Origin: Candidatus Bipolaricaulota bacterium
GTDB taxonomy: Bacteria; Bipolaricaulota; Bipolaricaulia; Bipolaricaulales; Bipolaricaulaceae
DNA: 18,946 bases
Direction of reading: 5' to 3'
Assembly (NCBI GenBank): GCA_025060555.1
Contig: JANXBC010000018.1
Coordinates: 1 to 18,946 of the forward strand
The first letter of the stretch is position 1, and every line of letters begins with the position of its first letter. Of this stretch, positions 13,242 to 18,946 are shown one piece after another. The position numbers and the translations under genes were made by a program. The notes beneath the pieces are model-generated. The model saw nothing but the letters and a program-made list of their open reading frames with translations. It made no database searches and had not been told where the DNA came from.

Positions 13242-13775
13242 ATGAAAGTGCGTGTTGCTGTGTTCGTAGACGTGCAAAACGTTCAGGAGACGTTTGAGCG
13301 CCAAGGATTCGAGGTGCGCTATGACGCCCTCAAGGACTATATTCTCACCCAGTTCGGCCTTGATGAGCGGGAGGTGAAGTTCCTCGCGTTTGTCCCGTAC
13401 CGCCGTGAGGACGAGCGGAGGATCCGCCTCATCGACGCCCTCTCCTTCATGGGGTTCCGGGTCATCGCGAAACCTGTGCGGGAGCACCCCGATGGTGGGC
13501 TCAAGGCCAACATGGATACAGAGATGGCCCTGGAAGCCACCGAGCTTGCTCCTTATGTGGAGGAGTTCATCCTCGTCACCGGCGACTCTGACTTCGTCCC
13601 CCTCGTTGATTACCTGAGCCGACGGGGGAAGAGGGTGAGCGTCTTGGGGCCGGGCCGCGGGTCCACCTCGGTGGAGCTCATCCGCGCCTCCGATCACTTC
13701 CAGAACATCGACGAGGTGCCGGGGATGCTCGTTCCGCGGCATCTTCCTGAGGGCGCTGGCGCCCTCGGCCGCTAG
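13242..13775 (+). CDS. NYN-domain (LabA/DUF88-like, PIN-fold) predicted ribonuclease
   Basis: A 177-residue NYN-domain protein, predicted metal-dependent RNase of the PIN-like fold acting in the cytosol. The acidic active-site set is complete: F-V-D-V-Q-N-V (Asp10, Asn13), A-N-M-D-T-E-M-A-L-E (Asp92), and V-T-G-D-S-D-F-V-P-L (Asp115, Asp117), followed by the family's G-K-R-V-S-V-L-G strand near 129-136. The C-terminal 20 residues are a disordered-looking tail. A GGTGA site lies 6 nt before the ATG. It is a single-gene unit behind a folded leader, and its TAG overlaps the ZIP gene stop in CTAG (13772-13775). Target RNA unknown; members range from RNA turnover to Cyanobacterial LabA circadian roles. 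Confidence 0.92.
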   Translation: MKVRVAVFVDVQNVQETFERQGFEVRYDALKDYILTQFGLDEREVKFLAFVPYRREDERRIRLIDALSFMGFRVIAKPVREHPDGGLKANMDTEMALEATELAPYVEEFILVTGDSDFVPLVDYLSRRGKRVSVLGPGRGSTSVELIRASDHFQNIDEVPGMLVPRHLPEGAGALGR

Positions 13776-14542
13776 CCAAGGGCCACATCCAAAGCGAGCA
13801 TCGCTACTGTGCCTGCTAGGAATCCCAGGGTGGCCAGGCGCTCCCGTCCCTGACGATTTGTTTCGGGGATGATCTCGTCGAAGATCACGTAGAGCATGGC
13901 TCCGGCCGCGAACCCCATGGCATAGGGGAGAAGCGGCCGAGCCACCTCTACCGCAAGCGCCCCCAAAAGCGCAAGCGGGATCTCCACGACACCAGCGCGG
14001 ATCCCCACCACCCCCGCGTAGAAACTGCTGCCCATCCCTGCCCCCAAGGCGCTCACCGCCACAGCCAGGCCCTCGGGGATGTTTTGTAATCCAATGGCTA
14101 GGACGAGCTGCAGCCCACGAGCCAAGTCACCGGCGCCCAACCCCACCCCTACCGCCAGACCTTCCGGCATGTTGTGGAGGGTGATGGCCAGGATGAAAAG
14201 CCATACTGCCCGCATCCTCTCCCCATGAATTCCCTCTCGCCCACGCTCAAGATGTAGATGGGGAACGACCCTGTCCACAACGGTGAGGAAAAGTGTGCCC
14301 AAGCCGATCCCGACAACCACCGGAAGAAGCCCGCCCTCGGCGATTCCAGGTAGGATCAAGCTGGTGAAGCTCGCGCTGAGCATGATGCCTGCGGCAAAGC
14401 CGAGCAGCGTATTCACCACCCGCGCGGGTGGCCGGGGCCAAAGGAGGACCAAAAGGGCGCCCGCGGCGTTCAGCCCAGTGATGACCAAGCCCCCAAGAAG
14501 ACCCAACATCCAGGGTGCAAGGCCCTCCACCCAAGCGAACAC
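13772..14542 (-). CDS. ZIP-family divalent metal transporter, GufA-like
   Basis: A 256-residue inner-membrane protein with about eight hydrophobic helices. The metal site in helix 4 is L-H-N-M-P-E-G-L-A (His123, Asn124, Glu127) and in helix 5 L-Q-N-I-P-E-G-L-A (Gln153, Asn154, Glu157). Gln in place of the second His is typical of the GufA branch, including the structurally known Bordetella ZIP. A His-bearing loop (P-H-L-H-L, 94-98) lies between helices 3 and 4. It should move Zn(II), and perhaps Fe(II) or Cd(II). The start is GTG at 14542 with a strong GAGGGAGGGG site; no ATG lies near it. Alone in its unit. Confidence 0.93.
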   Translation of the reverse strand: MFAWVEGLAPWMLGLLGGLVITGLNAAGALLVLLWPRPPARVVNTLLGFAAGIMLSASFTSLILPGIAEGGLLPVVVGIGLGTLFLTVVDRVVPHLHLERGREGIHGERMRAVWLFILAITLHNMPEGLAVGVGLGAGDLARGLQLVLAIGLQNIPEGLAVAVSALGAGMGSSFYAGVVGIRAGVVEIPLALLGALAVEVARPLLPYAMGFAAGAMLYVIFDEIIPETNRQGRERLATLGFLAGTVAMLALDVALG

Positions 14543-14604
14543 TTCCCCTCCCTCTGGCTAGATCTAGCAGTGTACCAAAGTCCCCGGCCCTCCTGAAAAA
14601 AACC

Positions 14605-14610
14605 TATAAT
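14605..14610 (+). promoter_or_regulatory. Consensus -10 box of the nfeD-floA unit
   Basis: A perfect TATAAT sits 6 nt before the ATG at 14617, preceded by an A-run (14597-14602). No ribosome site and no clear -35; a leaderless transcript is likely. Confidence 0.5.
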
Positions 14611-14616
14611 GAGTTG

Positions 14617-15923
14617 ATGGGACACAAGTTTTCTCTTCTCGCCCTTTTGGCCTTGGTCCTTCTTGGACAAGGGGGGAGGTCTGGCTCCTCACGGTGGAGG
14701 GGGAGATTGGCCGGGGCACCGTTTCTTACCTGCAAAGGGGCTGAGGGAGGCGGAAAGATCTGGTGCCCGCGCGGTCATCATCGAGTTTTCCACGCCTGGG
14801 GGCTACCTCGATGCGGCGCAAGCTGCGCGGGACCTCATCCTTGCTGTTAAGGTCCGCACCATCGCCTATGTGAACCGGGAGGCTTATTCAGCTAGTGCTC
14901 TTTTGGCCATCGCTTGTGAAGAGATTTGCTTTGCTCCCGGCGGGGTGATGGGAGCCGCTGCACCCCTGTACTTTGATCCCCAGGGGCGCATGGAAGAAGC
15001 TCCAGAAAAGGTCATCTCTGCGGTTCGTGCCCTCTTTCGCGCCACGGCTGAACACCGCGGCTGTAACCCTTTGGTGGCGGAAGCCATGGTGGACCGCACG
15101 CTGGCCATTCCCGGCCTTGTCGAAAGCGGGGAACTCCTGACCCTCACCGCTCTCACCGCGGGAGAATGGGGCTATTTTGAGGGAGAAGCGGTGGATCTCC
15201 TAGAAGTGTTAGAGTTAGCTGGGCTTTCAGGCGTCGTGATCCGTGGTTTTTCCTAGCGCTGGACGGACTGGCTGGTCGATGTTCTCACCAATCCCTGGGT
15301 TGCCTCCCTTCTCCTTGCTGCTGGGGCACTAGGGCTTTTCATCGAGATGTTCACCCCTGGCTTTGGGGTTGCTGGCACAGTGGGTCTAGCTTCTTTGGCG
15401 TTGTTCTTTTGGGCCCACTACCTTGCTGGGCTGGCGGGTTGGGAATCCTTGGATCATTGCCATTCTCCTTGAGGTGTTTGTTTTCACCGTCACGGACTTC
15501 GGCGTCGCCGGGATCGTGGGACTGATGCTCATTGGGCTTGGTTTTTATACGGCAATGACCGGGCCATTGACCCAGCCGGCGCAAGCGGTAAGCGCTTTGG
15601 GAGCCGTGGCCTTGGTAGCAAGCCTCGTGGGCTTCGCCGCCTTCCTTACCTGGATACCGAGGTCTCGGCTGAGGTTAGGCGGGGTTTTGTTGAAATCGGC
15701 CATCGAGGAGCGGGCGGTGGAGAGACTCCGCGCTAGCCCAAGCCCATACGTGGGCAAACAGGGGAAAGCGCTCACTGATCTCCATCCCGTCGGGAAAGCC
15801 AAGATCGATGACGAGGTGCTAGACGTTGTAGCGGAGGAAGGATTTATTGCCAAAGGGAGTGCGGTGGAAATCGTGCGGGATGAAGGGTACCGAAAAGTGG
15901 TGCGCCGGGTGAAGGAGGTTTGA
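14617..15923 (+). pseudogene. nfeD: NfeD-type membrane serine protease (ClpP-like plus NfeD domain), disrupted
   Basis: Stitching frames gives a full long-form NfeD: signal peptide (M-G-H-K-F-S-L-L), ClpP-like domain with I-I-E-F-S-T-P-G-G, the catalytic Ser region A-Y-S-A-S-A and a Lys in E-A-P-E-K-V (both dyad residues kept), then several membrane helices with two G-F-G-V-A-G / D-F-G-V-A-G repeats and a C-terminal OB-like NfeD domain (V-G-K-Q-G-K-A ... V-E-I-V-R-D). Four lesions break it: one base missing in the G run 14671-14676, one missing in the G run 14737-14740, an in-frame TAG at 15254-15256, and one extra base at about 15451-15452. NfeD proteases work with flotillin-like SPFH proteins, and floA follows directly with GGAGG overlapping the stop. 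Either a decaying gene or a badly sequenced stretch. Confidence 0.85.
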
Positions 15924-16900
15924 ATGTGGATCCTGTGGATAGTGGTGGGCATTTTGGCTTTCGTTGTCCTGAACATTTTCTTTTACTTCGTACCTGTTGG
16001 GCTGTGGATTTCTGCCCTGGCTGCCGGTGTTCCCGTGGGGCCGCTCACCTTCATCGGCATGCGCCTAAGGAAGGTCAACCCCCATCGGGTCATCAACCCC
16101 ATGATTGCGGCCTGGAAAGCGGGGATAAAGCTTTCTGTTTCGGAGCTGGAGGCCCATTACCTTGCGGGCGGGAATGTGGAACGGGTGGTGCGGGCCCTCA
16201 TCTCCGCGGACAAGGCGGGGATCCCTCTTACCTTCAAGCGGGCCGCGATGTATACGACGCTGTGGCCATGTCCGTGAACCCTAGGGTCATCCAGACCCCC
16301 AAGGTCTCGGCGGTGGCCAAGGACGGGATCGAGCTTTTGGTCATCGCCCGGGTCACCGTGCGGGCCAACATCGACCGCCTCGTGGGTGGAGCCACCGAGG
16401 AGACGGTGATCGCCCGCGTGGGTGAGGGAATCGTGTCGGCCATCGGCTCGGCCAACTCCTACAAAGAGGTCTTGGAAAACCCGGATTCCATCTCTAAGCT
16501 CGTTCTTTCTAAGGGGCTTGATGCTGGGACGGCGTTTGAAATCCTTTCCATCGATATTGCCGACATCGACGTGGGGCGGAACATTGGGGCCGAGCTCCAG
16601 GCGGCCCAGGCGGAAGCGGATTTGAAGGTAGCGCGGGCGCAGGCCGAGGTGCGGCGGGCCCAGGCCGTAGCCCGGGAGGAGGGCCCGGCTCCCGAAGGAC
16701 ACGGTGAACAGGGCTCGGGAGCGTCGCTATGAGCACCCTGGAAAAATCCAGAGGATCCTCAAAGCTGATCCCGAGCTTGCGCTGATCCTTACGGAGATCC
16801 TTTCCCCACCACCGAGTATCTCCCCTTTGCCAAGGTTGTGGGAGATTTGAGATGGGAGCCAATCCGCGCGGAAGCGGCAAAAAGGTCAGGGTTGGGCTAG
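15924..16900 (+). pseudogene. floA: FloA-type flotillin-like SPFH/Band 7 protein, disrupted
   Basis: An intact start with a GGAGG site, directly after the nfeD stop. The N-terminus has the membrane hairpin and R-K-V-N-P-H-R-V-I-N-P-M-I-A-A-W-K-A-G; the frame breaks at 16238-16247. It resumes in another frame with A-G-R-D-V, M-S-V-N-P-R-V-I-Q-T-P, V-R-A-N-I-D-R-L-V-G-G-A and V-G-R-N-I-G-A-E-L-Q-A-A-Q-A-E-A-D, all FloA hallmarks. The expected A-A-I-D-L-A segment is gone, consistent with a 22-nt deletion. Two more shifts (extra base near 16681-16683, missing base in the C run 16804-16807) lead to a divergent tail ending in TAG at 16898-16900. The total span matches the family's ~330 residues. 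That tail lacks the usual C-terminal Glu-Ala-rich motif, so its identity is less sure. FloA organises functional membrane microdomains with NfeD. Confidence 0.85.
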
Positions 16901-17877
16901 AAGCGAGGGCTCCAAAAATACCCGTTCATCGGACCAAACCGGGAAAATGGCCAGACCCGGAAGAACGGGCATCCAATGAAATCTTCCTCCGGCACGAATC
17001 CCCAATAGCGGGAGTCATAAGAGTTGAGGGTGTTGTCCCCAAGCACAAAGTAGTGGCCGGCGGGAACGACGGTCGGTTCAACTCCATAGCGAATACCCAG
17101 GCCAGTGCGGGCATAAGTCATGTCGGCGAACACCGAAGACGGACTGCCATTGATGTAGATTTTCCCGCCCGCACCGATTTGGACCGTTTGTCCCCCCACT
17201 GCAACCAGCCGTTTTACGTAACGGGACCGCCGCGCTTTGTAGTCAACTCCTAAGTCGTCGAGGTCCTTGGCCTCCGTAGGAACCTTGATCCATGCAGTCA
17301 CCACCTGGGCTTCCCGGGAGGTAATCTGCCGGAGCACGGTGAATTCCAGGGAACTACCTCGGGCCGCGACGATACGGCGGGAAAGGGTGCGCAAAGAGGG
17401 GACAGGTTCGCCGCCTACACCGATGTCCCAGCGCCCAGGGGCAACAATATAGTCCCCCGCTTGCAGGCCCGCCTCGGCCGCCGGGCTTCCCTCCCGCACC
17501 CTGGTGATCTTCAGCTCCTCCAGGAACCAAAAGACCACGATGCTTCCCGGCGTGGGGTCGCGGAAGTGGTAAGAGAGGATGTCCACGAAGAAGGAGTCAC
17601 CGGGGATGATGGCCGGGATCATGGAGCCGGTGGGCACGGTCATGCGCACGGTGACGAAGGTGATGATGAGCCAGAAAAGGACGCCGACTTCTACGATCGT
17701 CTCCACCCAACCGATGATTCGTTCGGTTCTCGGAGAGAGGGTATAGCGGCGGCGCAAAAGCCGCACGGCCCAAGGGGGCTTTTTCACCCGGCGCCGCCGG
17801 CGCTCCCAATACCAGCGCCAGAGCCGTACCACCCAGTTTGGCCGCTTCGCCTGCGGGCGAACCTTGCTTTTCTTCAT
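16897..17877 (-). CDS. lepB: Signal peptidase I with an inserted PDZ domain
   Basis: Cleaves signal peptides from exported proteins at the outer face of the cytoplasmic membrane. 326 residues: a very basic cytosolic N-terminus, one membrane helix (about 54-78), box B P-T-G-S-M with catalytic Ser85, box C P-G-S-I-V-V-F (110-116), box D R-Y-V-K-R-L-V-A-V-G-G-Q with catalytic Lys222, and box E G-D-N followed by S-Y-D-S-R-Y-W-G-F-V-P (280-296). Between boxes C and D, residues ~122-198 form a PDZ-like domain (V-R-E-G-S-P-A-A-E-A-G-L-Q-A-G-D). Typical type I peptidases lack this. The start at 17877 is set by ATGA overlap with rplS; an upstream start would cover rplS in another frame. Its stop shares CTAG with the end of floA. 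Confidence 0.95.
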   Translation of the reverse strand: MKKSKVRPQAKRPNWVVRLWRWYWERRRRRVKKPPWAVRLLRRRYTLSPRTERIIGWVETIVEVGVLFWLIITFVTVRMTVPTGSMIPAIIPGDSFFVDILSYHFRDPTPGSIVVFWFLEELKITRVREGSPAAEAGLQAGDYIVAPGRWDIGVGGEPVPSLRTLSRRIVAARGSSLEFTVLRQITSREAQVVTAWIKVPTEAKDLDDLGVDYKARRSRYVKRLVAVGGQTVQIGAGGKIYINGSPSSVFADMTYARTGLGIRYGVEPTVVPAGHYFVLGDNTLNSYDSRYWGFVPEEDFIGCPFFRVWPFSRFGPMNGYFWSPRF

Positions 17878-18215
17878 TGAATCTTGTGGATGCGGGTGAC
17901 GCGGCGCAGCCAATAGGGTCGGCTCTGCCGCACGGTGTTCCTCTTTACCACCTCGATGCGCGCGATTTTTGGGGAATGCAAGGGAATCGTGCGCTCCACC
18001 CCCACGCCCGCCGCTACCCACCGCACGGTAACAGTCTTATTCGCTCCCGATCCGGAGATCTTGAGGACCACGCCCTCCACAGGCTGGAGCCGTTCGCGCG
18101 CGCCCTCCGTGTGGCGTTCGTAAAGGCGGATGATGTCGCCCGGCCGAAAATCCGGGATCTCATCGCGGATGAATTTGGCCTGCACAGTTCGAATGAGGTC
18201 GTCCATACCGGTCAT
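17874..18215 (-). CDS. rplS: 50S ribosomal protein L19
   Basis: 113-residue ribosomal protein at the 30S-50S interface. The typical R-P-G-D-I-I-R-L (24-31), E-G-A-R-E-R-L-Q-P-V-E-G-V-V-L (37-51), V-T-V-R and I-P-L-H-S-P-K-I-A-R-I-E-V-V-K-R segments are present; the tail is R-R-V-T-R-I-H-K-I-Q rather than the common K-L-Y-Y-L-R-E. A GAAAGGAGAGG site precedes the ATG at 18215; a second ATG three codons in (18206) is less likely. Both ends overlap neighbours through ATGA (with the methyltransferase upstream and lepB downstream), so the three genes are one tightly coupled operon. Confidence 0.97.
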   Translation of the reverse strand: MTGMDDLIRTVQAKFIRDEIPDFRPGDIIRLYERHTEGARERLQPVEGVVLKISGSGANKTVTVRWVAAGVGVERTIPLHSPKIARIEVVKRNTVRQSRPYWLRRVTRIHKIQ

Positions 18216-18766
18216 GGTTCCTCTCCTTTCAACCGATCAAGGATAATGGCCACTGCGGCCCGTACAGAAAGGTGATTGTACCCGCCAGCGCGCACCGCGG
18301 GGAGAAGTGCATCGCATGCAGCCAAAAGCTCGTCGGTCATCCCATGTCCAGTGCCAAAGAGCACCAAAGTCGGCCGGACCTGCAGCACCCGCCGCGCTTC
18401 TTCCCACGTGAGTTTGGGATAGGGTAAGAGGTGGGCCCGCGCTGTAGTGCCCAGCACAAAAGGCGCTTCCCCTTCTTCGGCAGCTATTTCCTCGTATACC
18501 TCTTCCAAGTCCTCCCGGATTGCCACGAGTTCCAAGGCCTCCCGCCGCGTGGGAAGCTCCTCTTCCGCTACCCAAAAGTCCCGCAGGCGCGCAGCAATCC
18601 GGCGTTGGCTCTCCACCGGGTGGACGAGGTAAAAGCGCCTGACGTTATAGGTGCGCGCCGTGCGCGCGAGATCTGGAACATCGAGGGAGGTGAGGGCGGT
18701 GACCACCACCTGGCCCTCCCTGTTGCGCATGGGAAAATGGAGAAGCGCGATGTATAGATTAGCCAT
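18212..18766 (-). CDS. SPOUT-class RNA methyltransferase (SAM-dependent_MT family)
   Basis: A 184-residue protein of the family often found next to trmD and rplS in Thermotogae, Aquificae and Deltaproteobacteria. It starts L-Y-I-A-L-L-H-F-P-M with T-A-L-T-S-L-D-V-P-D-L-A-R-T-A-R-T-Y (24-41), as the family does. The trefoil-knot SAM site is in L-V-L-F-G-T-G-H-G-M (about 133-142) and Y-N-H-L-S-V-R-A-A-V-A-I-I-L-D-R (about 163-178). Its RNA target is unknown; tRNA is likely, from the trmD neighbourhood in relatives. No trmD, rimM or rpsP lies upstream here, where a divergent lspA begins. The ATG at 18766 has no clear ribosome site and no clear -10 was identified for this operon. Confidence 0.9.
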   Translation of the reverse strand: MANLYIALLHFPMRNREGQVVVTALTSLDVPDLARTARTYNVRRFYLVHPVESQRRIAARLRDFWVAEEELPTRREALELVAIREDLEEVYEEIAAEEGEAPFVLGTTARAHLLPYPKLTWEEARRVLQVRPTLVLFGTGHGMTDELLAACDALLPAVRAGGYNHLSVRAAVAIILDRLKGEEP

Positions 18767-18814
18767 GGGGTAAGAAGCCTAAAAGAGAAAAACCCTTTGA
18801 GCAAGGGGAGACCT

Positions 18815-18842
18815 TTGCGGGGGATAGCGGCTTGGGTAGACT
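18815..18842 (+). promoter_or_regulatory. Candidate promoter of lspA
   Basis: TTGCGG (18815-18820) and TAGACT (18837-18842), 16 nt apart; the ATG is 7 nt after the -10. The only Shine-Dalgarno-like bases (GAGG) touch the ATG and are too close to work, so a leaderless mRNA is plausible. Confidence 0.35.
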
Positions 18843-18849
18843 GGCGAGG

Positions 18850-18946
18850 ATGGCACGTTGGCGCGGGTGGGTGTTTAGCGCGGCCGTATTCGCTGCGGAT
18901 CAGGGGGCGAAAGCCTGGGCCTTGCGCTGTTTGCGGCCAGGGGAAA
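18850..18946 (+). CDS. lspA: Lipoprotein signal peptidase (signal peptidase II), N-terminal part (cut by window edge)
   Basis: About 32 residues are visible before the window ends. They give a short basic start (M-A-R-W-R-G-W), a hydrophobic stretch and A-A-D-Q-G-A-K-A-W-A-L-R, followed by L-R-P-G-E. The D-Q-x-x-K motif at the end of the first helix with a later G-E is the N-terminal signature of LspA, which cleaves prolipoprotein signal peptides in the membrane. The identification rests on this short piece. It is divergent from the methyltransferase-rplS-lepB operon; two signal peptidases of different types in one neighbourhood is common. Confidence 0.72.
   Translation, partial: MARWRGWVFSAAVFAADQGAKAWALRCLRPGE

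Noticed and set aside
13110..13742. 210-residue open frame on the minus strand opposite the NYN gene
   Set aside because: Covers the NYN active-site codons antisense; composition rich in His/Glu without any fold signal, and runs through the intergenic leader.
14671..14740. Programmed frameshifting in nfeD at the G runs
   Set aside because: Two separate shifts plus a stop and a further indel in the same gene would all need recoding; no slippery heptamer with a clear downstream pseudoknot was seen.
15254..15256. In-frame TAG in nfeD as a recoded sense codon
   Set aside because: TAG ends several intact genes here (ahcY, NYN, ZIP, SPOUT-independent DUF4015), and no SECIS, PylRS or suppressor evidence is in the window.

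Overview
This is a compact bacterial segment (G+C-rich, almost no intergenic DNA) carrying housekeeping and secretion/envelope genes, with no prophage, IS element or CRISPR array. The gene set looks like a deep-branching, probably anaerobic and thermophilic bacterium. Pointers are a Thermotoga-type one-cluster [4Fe-4S] ferredoxin, an archaeal-type phosphoglycerate mutase, a short (405 aa) S-adenosylhomocysteine hydrolase, a DRTGG/HATPase/PHP regulatory set as found beside hydrogenase operons, and a SPOUT methyltransferase next to rplS. Bipolaricaulota (Acetothermia/OP1) is my best guess, made without any database search.

Layout. 1-3409 (minus): an operon reading leftwards off the window: TatT-like protein, apgM, DRTGG, HATPase, DRTGG, PHP (cut). 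3466-5832 (plus): ferredoxin with promoter and terminator, EamA transporter, ahcY. 5829-9241 (minus): a four-gene operon of DUF4015 glycosidase-like protein, secreted PPC-domain protein, DUF429 protein and TrmH-family methyltransferase. 9363-10112 (plus): HAD phosphatase. 10116-13086 (minus): YjbQ-like protein, an unusual family-5 substrate-binding protein, then tRNA-Asn and tRNA-Ile. 13242-13775 (plus): NYN nuclease. 13772-14542 (minus): ZIP metal transporter. 14617-16900 (plus): an nfeD-floA pair, both broken by several lesions. 16897-18766 (minus): SPOUT RNA methyltransferase, rplS, lepB. 18850-18946 (plus): start of lspA.

The points most worth following are: (i) a PDZ domain inserted inside signal peptidase I between its catalytic Ser and Lys; (ii) a substrate-binding protein whose two halves are in reversed order, like a circular permutation; (iii) six transcription units whose start codon lies 6-7 nt after a TANNNT box and without a clear Shine-Dalgarno, suggesting widespread leaderless mRNAs, one with its -10 inside the U-tract of the preceding terminator; (iv) clustered lesions confined to nfeD-floA; (v) a tRNA-like folded leader before the NYN nuclease gene.

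Membrane protein quality control and export recur as themes (lepB, lspA, nfeD, floA, secreted PPC and DUF4015 proteins, SBP), but there is no single obvious multi-gene new system. Novelty here is at the level of protein architecture and gene expression signals.
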